Of a stretch of DNA of 64,000 nt, positions 55,195-64,000 are shown one piece after another; within the stretch, counting starts at the first letter, position 1; every line of letters starts with the position of its first letter. This stretch comes from Auritidibacter ignavus (lineage in GTDB: Bacteria; Actinomycetota; Actinomycetes; Actinomycetales; Micrococcaceae), in NCBI RefSeq assembly GCF_003703835.1, contig NZ_RDQR01000009.1, positions 25,779 through 89,778 on the forward strand, read 5' to 3'. The notes beneath the pieces were generated by a model, which worked only from the letters and a program-made list of their open reading frames with translations, was not told the DNA's origin and ran no database searches. A program made the translations under genes and the position numbers.

Positions 55195-55590
55195 GTGGTA
55201 ACCGGGGCTGTTTCCGCGATGGAAGAAAGTGGTGAGCTGATGGTGGACGGACGACCGCTGTTCGTGCAGATCGCCGAACAGATTGAGGGGTCTGTGATGG
55301 ACGGTTCGCTCGCAGAGGGCGAGCGTGCTCCTTCCACCAATGAGCTTGCAACCTTCCACCGAATCAATCCGGCTACCGCAGCCAAGGGCATCAACCTGCT
55401 AGTGGGCCGCGGGATTCTTATCAAGCGGCGCGGAGTGGGCATGTTCGTGGCCGAGGGTGCTGCCGAGCGACTGCGTGAAGAGCGCCGTCAGAGCTTCGCC
55501 GACCACTACCTCACACCGATGCTTGCCGAGGCCCGCCACATCGGGCTCTCGGTGGAGAACGTCATCGAGTTGCTGCGCGAACGGGCGTAA
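55195..55590 (+). CDS. GntR-family regulator, YtrA subfamily
   Basis: 131 aa from GTG 55195, or 123 from ATG 55219. Winged helix of the GntR type: PLFVQIAEQIEGSVMDGSLA, then RAPSTNELATFHRINPATAA and GRGILIKRRGVGMFV. The short effector part (about 45 residues) is that of YtrA proteins. Next come an ABC ATPase and a permease, the standard ytr-like layout, with 32 bp between the regulator and the ATPase genes. Confidence 0.9.
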   Translation: MVTGAVSAMEESGELMVDGRPLFVQIAEQIEGSVMDGSLAEGERAPSTNELATFHRINPATAAKGINLLVGRGILIKRRGVGMFVAEGAAERLREERRQSFADHYLTPMLAEARHIGLSVENVIELLRERA

Positions 55591-55622
55591 GCAGACCACC
55601 GACAACGAGTGAGAGGAACACG

Positions 55623-56522
55623 ATGAGCAACGTCATCGAAACGCGCGGCCTGACCCGACGCTACGGCAGCACGGTGGCTCTGCATCCCACCGATCTGACC
55701 TTCGAGAAGGACACGATTCACGGGCTGCTGGGTCGCAACGGTGCCGGCAAGACCACCCTGATGTCCATCATCACCGCCCAGGAGTGGCCCTCTGAGGGCG
55801 AGGTGAGAGTCTTCGGGCAGGTGCCGCACGAGAACGAGCAGGTGCTGCCGAAGATCTGCTTCGTCCGCGAGGACCAGAAATACCCCGACGACGCACGGGC
55901 CCATCATGCCTTCAACGCCGCCTCCCAGGCATTCGCCAACTGGGACTGGGAGCTGTGCCACCGGCTCTGTGAGGACTTTGCAGTCCCGAAGAAGACCAAG
56001 GTGAAGAAGATGTCGCGGGGGCAGCGTTCGGCGGTGGCCGTGATCATCGGCATCGCCTCCCGCGCGGAGGTCACCTTCTTCGACGAGCCCTATATGGGCC
56101 TGGACGCAGTGGCCCGCAAAGTCTTCTACGACCGGCTGCTGGAGGACTATGCCGAGCACCCACGGACCATTGTGCTCTCCAGCCACCTGATCGATGAGAT
56201 CGCCCACCTGATCGAGAACGTGGTGCTGATCGACAAAGGCCGGATCGTATTGGACGAGCCCGCCGAGTCGCTGCGCGAACGTGCGGTGACCCTGGTGGGC
56301 CGTGCCGATGCGGTTCAGGAGATCGCTGCTGGGCGCGAAGTGCTGGCGCACGAGTCGCTGGGACGCATGGTGCGCACCACTGTAATGGGCGCACTGACCG
56401 ATGACGAACGACAGCGGTTGCGCGAGCTGGACCTGGACGTGGTGCCGGTCTCGCTGCAGCAGCTGGTCGTCCACCTGACCACACAGACCACCGACCAGAC
56501 TGCTGAGGAGGCTGCCCGATGA
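55623..56522 (+). CDS. ABC transporter ATPase of the GntR operon
   Basis: 299 aa: Walker A GRNGAGKTTLMSII, signature in KKMSRGQRSAVAVIIGIA (a variant MSRGQ), Walker B EVTFFDEPYMGLDAVAR, switch VLSSHLIDEIAHL. Similar to YtrB-type ATPases, in which DEPYxGLD replaces the more usual DEPTxGLD. AGAGGA precedes ATG. Overlaps the permease gene by four bases. Confidence 0.92.
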   Translation: MSNVIETRGLTRRYGSTVALHPTDLTFEKDTIHGLLGRNGAGKTTLMSIITAQEWPSEGEVRVFGQVPHENEQVLPKICFVREDQKYPDDARAHHAFNAASQAFANWDWELCHRLCEDFAVPKKTKVKKMSRGQRSAVAVIIGIASRAEVTFFDEPYMGLDAVARKVFYDRLLEDYAEHPRTIVLSSHLIDEIAHLIENVVLIDKGRIVLDEPAESLRERAVTLVGRADAVQEIAAGREVLAHESLGRMVRTTVMGALTDDERQRLRELDLDVVPVSLQQLVVHLTTQTTDQTAEEAAR

Positions 56523-57295
56523 GCGCTGCAACTGTTTCCCCCACCGAGACCGCCACCGTCCCCCGAGCCAACAGTTTCGCCCGGGTGCCTGCCGCCTTCC
56601 GGCTGCAGTTCGCCGTTCCCACCATGCTGATCGGCGTGCCGGTCATGGTGTTCCTGATCGCCTGGGCCATCGCCCTGGGCCTAGGGGCCACCATTCATGT
56701 CATGGCGGATGAGACGATCGAGGATCCGATCTACACCGGGGCCGGCCAGGCCACCCTGTGGTCCCTGGGGTTCATGGCAGCCTATGCGGCCTCTCACACC
56801 TTCCCGTTCTCGCTGGCACTGAGCTTCAGCCGGCGTACCTTCGTCATAGGAGCTATTCTCTCCTTCGCGGCGGTCTCGGCAGGCTTCGGGCTGGCGGCCT
56901 CGCTGATGGCCTGGCTGGAACGGGCCACTGACGGGCTGGGTTTCAACACCTACGTGTTCGATCTGCCGTTCCTGACCCAGGGCGAGGGCAACAGCATCCC
57001 GCTGCTCGGCGTGGTGGCTGCCCTGCTCTGCCTGGTTGTCATGCTCTTCGGCTTCGGCGTGGTGCTGCTCTACCTGCGGCTGGGCTTGGCCCGGCTGTGG
57101 ACGCTGATCCTCTCGGTGATCGTGGTGATCGCGGGTGCGGCAATACTGGTGACCCTCAACAAAGGGTGGTCGCGAGTCTGGGAGTGGCTGGTCCAACAGA
57201 ACGCGCTGAGCATCTCTGGCTGGCTGCTGCTGGTGGCAGCGGTGCAGTCGGTGGTCACCTACCTGATGATCCGCAAAGCTACCTCCCGTGGCTGA
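56519..57295 (+). CDS. ABC permease-like membrane protein of the GntR operon
   Basis: 258 aa with six hydrophobic segments in an ABC-2-like arrangement and a polar N-terminal 30 residues. No enzyme motif. As partner of the ATPase it should form an exporter or a cell-envelope stress transporter under GntR control. Confidence 0.85.
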   Translation: MSAATVSPTETATVPRANSFARVPAAFRLQFAVPTMLIGVPVMVFLIAWAIALGLGATIHVMADETIEDPIYTGAGQATLWSLGFMAAYAASHTFPFSLALSFSRRTFVIGAILSFAAVSAGFGLAASLMAWLERATDGLGFNTYVFDLPFLTQGEGNSIPLLGVVAALLCLVVMLFGFGVVLLYLRLGLARLWTLILSVIVVIAGAAILVTLNKGWSRVWEWLVQQNALSISGWLLLVAAVQSVVTYLMIRKATSRG

Positions 57296-57353
57296 GCACA
57301 GATAACTCCGCGCTGGGTTGAGGTAGCGAGAAAATCCCCCGCACGTCGAGTGG

Positions 57354-58616
57354 TCAGGCTTCTTGCCTGGCGCGGGCTTTCTTCCGTTCCCGGCGTTTTT
57401 CACTCGCATCAACCCCGACAGTTCCAGCCAAGTCGCCGGTAATGTTATTCATGGTCCGCGCCATGTCGAGGATGGCGTCAATACCGGCAACGAGTGCTAC
57501 TGGTGCCATGGACAGCCCTGCCGTATTAACGGCCATGGTCAACATGATGATCCCTGCTCCTGGAACACCGGCAGTGCCAATGGAAGCGAGAACACCGACT
57601 AAGATCACCGAGATGATTTCCGCAACAGACAGCGTGGTGCCCATCGCGTCGGCGACGAAGACGACGGAAGCACCCACATAGATCGCGGTGCCGTCCATAT
57701 TGATGGTGGCGCCCAAGGGCAACGTGAGCGAATAGGTACTCTGTGGGATGCCGAGTTTTTCAGCAGCACGGCTAGAGACCGGAAGTGTCCCTGAGCTAGA
57801 ACGGGTGACAAATCCGGTCAGCATGGGTTCTTTGGCGGCCTTGAAGAATTCGAGGGGCGAACGTCTCATCGCAAGAATGAAGACGGCATACACCACGAGC
57901 ATGACCACGACCGCGCCATAAATGACCAGGATGAGCTGTCCCAGTGGCACCAACGCTGAGACACCGATGTCACCGATCGCCACGGCTATCAGTGCAAAGA
58001 CGCCAATGGGGGAATACTCCAGCACACCCCGAATAATCAGGAACAAGATCTCTTGCCCGGTCACGCAGATCTTGCGAATCGTCAAGGCCCCGTCGCGTAT
58101 GCTCTCGTTATGGCTATCGATCAAATAGGCCAGGGCAAAACCCACGATCAGCACGACAAACATAATGGCCAAGATGTCGCCCTCGGCCAGTGCCTGGAAG
58201 ATGTTCTCCGGAAAAATATTGACAAATACGTCCGCTAAGGGTGGGGCTTCCTCACCTTCTTGAGCAGCGTTCTCCGGGGCTGACAGGCCGCTCCCCGGGT
58301 TCACGAGCAGAGCTAGTCCAAGTCCAATGGAAATAGCAAAGCAGGTCGACAGCAGATAGTAGATGAAGATTTTTCCGCCAATACGACCGAGCTTTTGCGG
58401 GGTCACCGACGTAATTCCCACGATGAGCGTGGCCACGATGAGGGGAATGACCAGCATGTTGAGTAGGCGCAGGAAGATTTCGCCGAACGGCTCTAAGACC
58501 GTTGCGTCTTCGCCCCAGACCAGGCCGACGATGAGTCCAGCAAGAAGGGCTATGGCCAGTTTCCAGATCAGTGGGAAATCTAGATACCGTCTCCACCACG
58601 ATTTCTTTGTGGACAT
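57354..58616 (-). CDS. Dicarboxylate/amino acid:cation symporter (DctA/GltP type)
   Basis: About 420 aa from ATG 58616 (AAGGAG six bases upstream; ATG 58619 is in frame but too close to it). DAACS family: serine-rich loop FVTRSSSGTLPVSSRAAEKL, INMDGTAIYVG (Na+/substrate site NMDGT) and GVPGAGIIMLTMAVNTAGL. Imports glutamate, aspartate or C4-dicarboxylates with H+ or Na+. A short cytoplasmic basic C-terminus follows. Monocistronic. Confidence 0.93.
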   Translation of the reverse strand: MSTKKSWWRRYLDFPLIWKLAIALLAGLIVGLVWGEDATVLEPFGEIFLRLLNMLVIPLIVATLIVGITSVTPQKLGRIGGKIFIYYLLSTCFAISIGLGLALLVNPGSGLSAPENAAQEGEEAPPLADVFVNIFPENIFQALAEGDILAIMFVVLIVGFALAYLIDSHNESIRDGALTIRKICVTGQEILFLIIRGVLEYSPIGVFALIAVAIGDIGVSALVPLGQLILVIYGAVVVMLVVYAVFILAMRRSPLEFFKAAKEPMLTGFVTRSSSGTLPVSSRAAEKLGIPQSTYSLTLPLGATINMDGTAIYVGASVVFVADAMGTTLSVAEIISVILVGVLASIGTAGVPGAGIIMLTMAVNTAGLSMAPVALVAGIDAILDMARTMNNITGDLAGTVGVDASEKRRERKKARARQEA

Positions 58617-58883
58617 CATCGACTCCTTGAAAATTCAGCCCAGGGCGCGCTACCTCACGGCGCACTGTCTCAAGGCCTGTCCTCAAGATCAATCGTCCCC
58701 GGTGCGTGACCGTCAACACCCCTCCTCGCGGTGGGTCTGGCGAGGAAGACCTGCATATATGTGCTTACAGGGATCGTACACAGCCGAAGGAATTACGTGA
58801 CTCACAAGGCAAAACATGAACCAATGCTGGTCGATATCCCTTCGTGTATCTCGAGCTGAGGGTAGCGCTGGGGACGGGCAAAG

Positions 58884-60098
58884 CTACCCGCGGGCTTTAC
58901 GGGTGAAGGCAGAGATGCCGGTGATATCCCGGCCGACGATTAGGGCCTGGATGGAGTCGGTGCCTTCGTAAGTGGAGACGACTTCCATATCGGTTAGGTG
59001 CCGGGCGACGTGGTGTTCCAGCAGTAACCCGTTGCCGCCCATCATGTCGCGGGCTTGACGGCAGATCGCCAACGCGGTGCGCGCTGTGGTCATTTTGACC
59101 AGGGAGGCCATGGCCTGGGTGAGCTGGTCTTGTTCTTGCAGTTCGGCCATCCGGGTGGTGAGTAGCTGGATTTGGGTGAGATCGGCGAGCATGGTGGCCA
59201 GTTTTTCTTGCACCAGCTGGAAAGAGGCAATCGGGGAGCCGAATTGTTCGCGCTGCAGGGCGTATTGGGCAGCGAGCTCGAAACCGGCCATCGCGTGGCC
59301 GACGGCTTCCCAGCTGGCCCCGCCCCGGGTGGCATTGAGCACCCGGGTGACGCCGGCGAAGGATTCGCAGTGCGCCAGCCGGTTCTCCTCGGGGACGACG
59401 ACATTGTCGATGATGATATCGGCCTGCACGATGGCGCGTTTAGCCATCTTGCCTTCGATCGGGGTGGGCCGATATCCGGGTGGAAAGGTGCCATCAGGCT
59501 GTTTTTCGACAACGAAGGCTTTGACCTTGCCGTCGGCGACGTCCCGGGCGTAGACCACGGTGCGGTCGGCAGCGTGACCGTTGCCGATCCAGCGTTTATG
59601 GCCGTTCAGTACCCAGGTCTCGCCCTCGCGCCGGGCTGAGGTTTCGAGCGAGACCGAGTCGGAGCCGTGGGCGGGCTCAGTCAGGGCAAAGGCCCCGGTT
59701 TTGGTGATCCGAGCCATCTCGGGTAGCCAGCGTTGGCGTTGTTCTTCTGAGCCCAGCAGGTAGATCGAGCCCATGGCGAGGTTGGAGTGGACGCCGAGGA
59801 AGGTGTTGATGGACCCGTCGATGCGCCCGAATTCTCGGGCGACGATGCCGGCGCCGAGGCGGGAGAGCCCGGGGCAGCCGTAGTTGGGGATGTAGGTGCC
59901 GATCACCCCGAGTTCGGCCAACGGCTCCAGCACCGCGGTGGGTAGCTCGGCTCGCTCCCAGTGCTCATTGATCACCGGCAGGATGTGTTCGTCCCCGAAC
60001 ACTCGGATGCGGTCGCGTAAGTCGAGGATCTCAGGGCTGAGGCTTGCGTCGAGCTGAAAGTAATCGGCGTGGTGGATCACGTCGTGCGGTGTTGCCAT
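58884..60098 (-). CDS. Acyl-CoA dehydrogenase, glutaryl-CoA dehydrogenase-like
   Basis: 404 aa. FAD/substrate loops FALTEPAHGSDSVSLETSAR and KRWIGNGHAADRTVVYARD; catalytic Glu in VVSTYEGTDSIQALIVGRDI. An Arg in the N-terminal region and the length fit glutaryl-CoA dehydrogenases. A thioesterase and a CaiB-type CoA-transferase follow upstream in the same direction, a pattern expected for glutarate catabolism: CoA transfer to glutarate, then oxidative decarboxylation to crotonyl-CoA. Confidence 0.88.
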   Translation of the reverse strand: MATPHDVIHHADYFQLDASLSPEILDLRDRIRVFGDEHILPVINEHWERAELPTAVLEPLAELGVIGTYIPNYGCPGLSRLGAGIVAREFGRIDGSINTFLGVHSNLAMGSIYLLGSEEQRQRWLPEMARITKTGAFALTEPAHGSDSVSLETSARREGETWVLNGHKRWIGNGHAADRTVVYARDVADGKVKAFVVEKQPDGTFPPGYRPTPIEGKMAKRAIVQADIIIDNVVVPEENRLAHCESFAGVTRVLNATRGGASWEAVGHAMAGFELAAQYALQREQFGSPIASFQLVQEKLATMLADLTQIQLLTTRMAELQEQDQLTQAMASLVKMTTARTALAICRQARDMMGGNGLLLEHHVARHLTDMEVVSTYEGTDSIQALIVGRDITGISAFTRKARG

Positions 60099-60131
60099 GG
60101 TGGGTCCTTGGTGGCTGCTCTGAGAGCAGAG

Positions 60132-60578
60132 CTAGTTGGTTTGGGCTAACAAGAGGTCGCGCAATGGTTCAGGGATCGGGGTGGGGCGGTTGGTTTCGGC
60201 GGAGAGCACCACCAGTACGGCTTCGGCGTGAACGCAGGGGTGGGGCTGGCTGAGCTCGTGGCCGACGGTGAAGGAGGTGTTGCCGACCTTCGTGACCCAC
60301 ACGCGGGCGTCGACGGCGTGACGGTAATCGGGGTCGTCGGGGAGATAGTGCACCGGGGCAACGTAGTCGATCGTGGTCGCCCGCACCAGCCGGTAGGTGC
60401 CGGCGACATTGCCATCGGTGGAGTCACCGGTCCAGGACTGATTGGCCAGCACCCGGGCCTCTTCGATCAGGGTCAGCAGCGTGGCGTTATTGACGTGGTG
60501 GTTGAGGTCTTGGTCGGCCCAGCGCAGTTGCAACCGGGTCTGAAAAGCGTTGGAGGGGGCGCGGGATTCTGCGGGCAC
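60132..60578 (-). CDS. Acyl-CoA thioesterase (4HBT hotdog)
   Basis: 148 aa. Hotdog fold with the active-site segment LRWADQDLNHHVNNATLLTL and catalytic Asp in it, then TIDYVAPVHYLPD. Hydrolyses acyl-CoA esters, perhaps relieving CoA sequestration. 5-bp gap to the CoA-transferase gene and 33 bp to the dehydrogenase gene: one operon. Confidence 0.87.
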   Translation of the reverse strand: MPAESRAPSNAFQTRLQLRWADQDLNHHVNNATLLTLIEEARVLANQSWTGDSTDGNVAGTYRLVRATTIDYVAPVHYLPDDPDYRHAVDARVWVTKVGNTSFTVGHELSQPHPCVHAEAVLVVLSAETNRPTPIPEPLRDLLLAQTN

Positions 60579-60583
60579 GAGCG

Positions 60584-61804
60584 TTAGCTTTCTGTGTGGT
60601 GGTGCGGGTTTTTGGGTTCGGTGGTGCGGATAAATTCCAACGCCCAGTCGTGGGAATCACCTAACTCGGGTGGCAGGTGTCGGTAGGAGATCGGGGAGCG
60701 GGAGAAACTCATCGGGTTGGCAATCACCGGCACCGTGCGCTCGGGGTTGTTCTCGTCTGTCATGGTCACGATGGGGTTTAGGCCAAGGTCCTCGGCCAGT
60801 TGCACGCCACCGTCAATGCCCAGAATAGGCCCGCAGGGTAGGCCCACGTTGCCCAAGACATCCGCCCAGTTTTCGGCGGTATCGGTGGCCAAGGCTTCTT
60901 CGAGCAAGACGCGGAGTTCTTCCCGGTTGGCGTTGCGTTGGGACATGGTCTCAAAACGGGGGTCGGTTGCCAGGTCGGGGGTGCCCAACGCGGTGACCAG
61001 ACGCGAGAATTGGGCGTCGTTGCCGCAACAGATGATCAGCGGCCCATCGCTGGCGCGGAAGGGCCCGTAGGGAAACAGGCTGGGGTGGTCATTGCCCATC
61101 CGGGTGGGCACGTTGCCGGCCGCGGCATAGCCACCGGACTGATTGGCCAATCCCGATAAGGCGGAGGAGAACAGGTTCAATGCCGCGTGTTGGCCGAGCC
61201 CGGAGCGGTCTTTTTCACGTAGTCCGGCCAGGATCGCCACCGCGGCGTGTAAGCCGGTCATGATATCGAAGATGGCCACACCGGAGCGTTGCGGGTCACC
61301 GTCGGGTTCCCCGGTCAGTGACATCATCCCGGACATCGCCTGGACCAGCAGGTCGTAGCCCGGCATCTTGGCCCCGCCGGCGGTGCCGAAACCGGTAATC
61401 GAGGCGTGCACCAGGTGGGGCCACCGCTTCGCGACAGAATCGGGATCGAGTCCGAATTTTTTCAGGCCACCGGCCTTGAAGTTCTCGATGAACACATCGG
61501 ACCGATCCAGCAGATCGTAGGCGGTCTGTAAGTCCGCTGCCTCGGTCAAATCCAACACCATGGAGCGCTTATTGCGGTTGACCGAGAGGTAATAGGTGGA
61601 GACCTCATTGCGCATCGGGGGTTTCCAGGTGCGGGTTTCATCCCCGGAGGGCGCTTCGACCTTGATGACGGTAGCACCCAAGTCGGCTAACAACATGGTG
61701 CAATAGGGGCCGGCCAGGACCCGAGAGAAGTCGGCGACCACCACCCCGGCCAACGGTCCTTCGGTGGGGGTACTGGAATCATGCGTTGCGGAGTGCTCAG
61801 ACAT
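60584..61804 (-). CDS. CaiB/BaiF-family CoA-transferase
   Basis: 406 aa from ATG 61804. Class III CoA-transferase: VVADFSRVLAGPYCTMLLAD at the N-terminus, LSVNRNKRSMVLDL, catalytic Asp in KMPGYDLLVQAMSGMM. First gene of the three-gene operon. Likely acceptor is a dicarboxylate such as glutarate, based on the dehydrogenase downstream. Confidence 0.9.
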   Translation of the reverse strand: MSEHSATHDSSTPTEGPLAGVVVADFSRVLAGPYCTMLLADLGATVIKVEAPSGDETRTWKPPMRNEVSTYYLSVNRNKRSMVLDLTEAADLQTAYDLLDRSDVFIENFKAGGLKKFGLDPDSVAKRWPHLVHASITGFGTAGGAKMPGYDLLVQAMSGMMSLTGEPDGDPQRSGVAIFDIMTGLHAAVAILAGLREKDRSGLGQHAALNLFSSALSGLANQSGGYAAAGNVPTRMGNDHPSLFPYGPFRASDGPLIICCGNDAQFSRLVTALGTPDLATDPRFETMSQRNANREELRVLLEEALATDTAENWADVLGNVGLPCGPILGIDGGVQLAEDLGLNPIVTMTDENNPERTVPVIANPMSFSRSPISYRHLPPELGDSHDWALEFIRTTEPKNPHHHTES

Positions 61805-61923
61805 CATCGGCGGTGTCCTCTACCTTGGGTCGTCGAAACAACAAATGTGGCTCAGTTCATATCTATAGCACGGGCGACTGCAACGGCGACCTATTTGACG
61901 GCCACTCAACCCGTGGTTCAACA

Positions 61924-62883
61924 TCAGAAAGGGGAATCAACGGGCTCTTCTGCTGGGTTATGTCCGAGGCTGTTAACAATCCGAACCGTCTCCACCGCCA
62001 CTTTGGTGACCTTCTGGATGAGCTCCATGATGTAGCGTGGGTTGCCTACCTCGTCGGCCCAGTCGTTGGGGTCGTTGATGATGCCGGAGGCCTTGTCCTT
62101 TTTGACCTGGTAGCGGTCGACGATCCATCCCAGTGCGCTACGCGAGCCGAGTATGTACTCATCGGCCTCGGCGGGGATATCCGAGATGGTGATGCGCTTG
62201 TTGTACCTCAGCGTGGTGACATCATTGACCTTCTTGCCTGTTTCCGGGTCTGTGGTTTTCGTCCATGCCATTTTGGTGACCCGCCAGGTTTCCCGGTCGT
62301 TTTCGTCGCCAGTGACGGTGACGGTCACAGGCCACGGTTCGACGTCCTCGTATCCCACGTGTAGTTGCATGAGCTCGCGTCCAGCGGTGGCGAAGGTGTC
62401 GAACTCCTCGCGCGAGGTAGGCGTTTCAATATGCGGCAACATCTTTTTCAAGTCCGCGGCGTAGGTCTTACGGTAGGTGGGGTCGTGTAGCTTGCCGTAG
62501 ACGAAGTGGAAGATGTCATCACCAGTGATGTCTGCACCAAGGGCATCGCGGTAGATCCCCTGAATCTCGTCGGTGATGTTGTCCACGCGCACGTATCCGT
62601 CGACGACTTCGCCGATCTCACCGTACTCGCTCGGCTCGTGTTCTTGTGTCATTGCGATTCCCTCAGCAAATAAGCCGTCATCCGTCTCAACCGGTGTCCA
62701 GGTGAAGCGAGGGAAGAACTGGCCTCCGGATCCCGCTCCTGTCACATGCAAATTAGGAAGTAGATCTGTCGCGATCACGGAAAATGGTACTGCTGAACCA
62801 TTACCAACTTGGTAGAACCCGATGTTGTTGTGTGCCGGGGTGGGGAAGATCGATGGGAGCCGGGAGACCCCGTAGTGCCTCAT
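61924..62883 (-). pseudogene. Type ISP restriction-modification enzyme, C-terminal fragment
   Basis: 319 aa matching the end of single-chain type ISP (LlaBIII-like) restriction enzymes: PSIFPTPAHNNIGFYQVGNG, DLLPNLHVTGAGSGGQFFPR and the tail LGSRSALGWIVDRYQVKKDK, then GIINDPNDWADEVGNPRYIM. Full proteins have about 1600 residues with helicase and methylase domains; the rest is absent because the sequence to the right belongs to transposon ends (repeated TGAGGCAC words at 62876-62960). A fragment carrying only part of the specificity domain is not functional. Confidence 0.8.
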
Positions 62884-62988
62884 GTCAAACTGAGCGCGAA
62901 GGGTAAGTCGTGCCTCACAGATCGTGAGCGCGAGAGGTCGCGTGGCTGCAGTGTCGTGCCTCAGCTAGTTTGAGCGCGAAAACTTGGG

Positions 62989-63506
62989 TTAGCTGGCTTT
63001 GGTGCGGATGCCGGTGGTGCGGCGTTTTTGCCGGGCCTGGTGCTTGCTGTCGAGGTCGGCGGCGATGGTGAGGGTTTTGTCTTTGGCCAGGCTGATCAGC
63101 CGGTCTTGGTAGGTCAGGATTTGGCGGGTCAGCTGGGCTGGATTGATCCTGCGGTAGATGGCCGCTAGCTCTTCTTGTTGGGCGGTGGAGAGGATCCCGG
63201 CATCCAGCAGCCGGTGGTAGGGAGTCTTGGGTTTGTCATAGAGGCGTTTGCGCCGCCCGCTGGCGTCTTGGGTCCAGCCGGTGGGTTTTTTGGTGGCGGT
63301 GAAGTAGTTGAGTTTCAAACCCACCACCTGCCATAGGGCCGCCAGGATGGCGCGTTCATCTGCGGTGTCGTACCGGTAGTGAAACCCAAATTTTCGCACG
63401 GCGTGGTTGTTTTTGGATTCCACGGTGGCTTGATCATTTTTTTGATACGGCCGGCCCCGGGTGAAAAAGATCAACCGGTCAGCAGCCCAGTGCATGACTT
63501 CGTGCG
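62989..63506 (-). pseudogene. DDE transposase/integrase, C-terminal fragment
   Basis: The C-terminal part of a long rve-type transposase: FTRGRPYQKNDQATVESKNN (containing the catalytic Glu), HAVRKFGFHYRYDT, LNYFTATKKPTGWTQDASGR. The N-terminal part with the two Asp is missing, because an IS256-type element starts at about 63507. Open frame to the right of that point is antisense to the IS256 transposase and is not coding. Confidence 0.78.
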
Positions 63507-64000
63507 AGGGTGTCAGATTGTTTGTGTACAGAGTCATCGATGAGAGGACATGATGATGACCATGACAGATGATCGTGTTGATCAGCCTGGTGGGGCTGAT
63601 GTTGTTGCGCAGTTGAAGGCCAGTGGCGCCTTGGACGAGCTTTTCGCTCGGATCGACGCCGGTGAGATCGAGCTGACCGGCAACGGTGGAGTGATTCCTG
63701 AACTGATCAAGGAAGCACTCGAACGGGGCCTGCAGGCTGAGATGACCTCGCATCTGGGTTACGGGCCTGGTGACCGGGAGGCTAAAGCCGTCACGGACCG
63801 GCCGGTCAATGCCCGTAATGGCTCGTATTCCAAGACGGTCGCCAGCGAGGTCGGCGATATCGAGCTGACGGTGCCTAGGGATCGTGACGGGTCGTTCACC
63901 CCGCGTCTGGTGCCTAAGGGCTCGCGCCGGCTGGGCGGGCTGGATGAGATGATCATCAGCTTGTATGCCGGTGGAATGACGATCCGCGATATCCAGCATC
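63507..64000 (+). mobile_element. IS256-family element, left part (runs off the window)
   Basis: The left end (GGTGTCAGATTGTTTGTGTA) resembles the left end of the element at 30433. The sequence runs to the window end, so length and right end are unknown. It interrupted the older transposase gene on its left. Confidence 0.78.
63550..64000 (+). CDS. IS256-family transposase, 5' part
   Basis: 150 codons visible from ATG 63550 (GAGAGG upstream). LKASGALDELFARIDAGEIE and LTVPRDRDGSF correspond to the transposase at 30484, clearly related but diverged, so it is a different IS256 member. It is cut by the window end, before the catalytic region. Confidence 0.88.
   Translation, partial: MMMTMTDDRVDQPGGADVVAQLKASGALDELFARIDAGEIELTGNGGVIPELIKEALERGLQAEMTSHLGYGPGDREAKAVTDRPVNARNGSYSKTVASEVGDIELTVPRDRDGSFTPRLVPKGSRRLGGLDEMIISLYAGGMTIRDIQH

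Overview
The window looks like a high-GC actinobacterial chromosome, probably Micrococcales (Micrococcaceae-like). The evidence is GC-rich codon use, an Aquifex-type short aconitase, DUF3556 and CitMHS proteins, a CRP/GlxR-type operator and actinobacterial IS elements. There is no rRNA or tRNA to refine the placement, so this is inference from gene content.

Region by region: (1) 0-7.7 kb is core-like: a frameshifted sensor kinase with its NarL-type regulator, aconitase, a Na+/phosphate cotransporter with a coiled-coil protein and a PstS-like lipoprotein, and an M19 dipeptidase. (2) 7.8-32.2 kb is an accessory island. It holds a truncated ABC permease cut by an IS481-type element, a toxin-antitoxin-like pair, two serine-recombinase remnants, a phage-type amidase, and an antibiotic-resistance-type ABC-F gene split in two. 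Inside the ABC-F gene sits a 16,555-bp integrative element with a large serine integrase, a MobF relaxase, an IS5-type insertion and a complete plantazolicin-like biosynthetic gene cluster. An IS256-type element and an orphan ribbon-helix-helix protein follow. (3) 32.7-61.8 kb is metabolic: hydroxyacid dehydrogenase and amidase, a folate-independent methionine synthase pair (mesX-mesD), TPP riboswitch plus thiC, a MacB-like efflux operon with its two-component system, an acyl-CoA/lipid block with a PucR-type regulator, a citrate-type transporter, a GntR/ABC operon, a dicarboxylate symporter, and an acyl-CoA dehydrogenase/thioesterase/CoA-transferase set. (4) 61.9-64 kb holds a type ISP restriction enzyme remnant and nested transposases.

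Main discovery: the linear azol(in)e-containing peptide cluster at 12.6-21.0 kb. Reading leftward, the order is ABC ATPase, ABC permease, J-like protein, cyclodehydratase C protein, YcaO, SagB-type dehydrogenase, CPBP protease and methyltransferase, the same J-C-D-B-E-L order as in plantazolicin clusters. The precursor is a 44-aa gene on the opposite strand at 19830-19964. It carries the plantazolicin leader motif GEGQHLFEPMAA and a variant core, RCTTTTIISSSSSCW. A perfect 21-bp hairpin follows it, then a membrane protein/winged-helix pair. The likely pathway: C protein and YcaO cyclise Cys/Ser/Thr, SagB oxidises azolines, the CPBP protease removes the leader, the methyltransferase modifies the exposed N-terminal Arg, and the ABC pair exports the product.

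The element's boundaries can be read from the sequence. Joining the two junctions in silico restores an uninterrupted ABC-F reading frame through the Walker B motif (LLLDEPTNHL). The same joining yields a near-palindromic attP with a central GA. The host has therefore gained a peptide antibiotic cluster at the cost of an ABC-F resistance-type gene.
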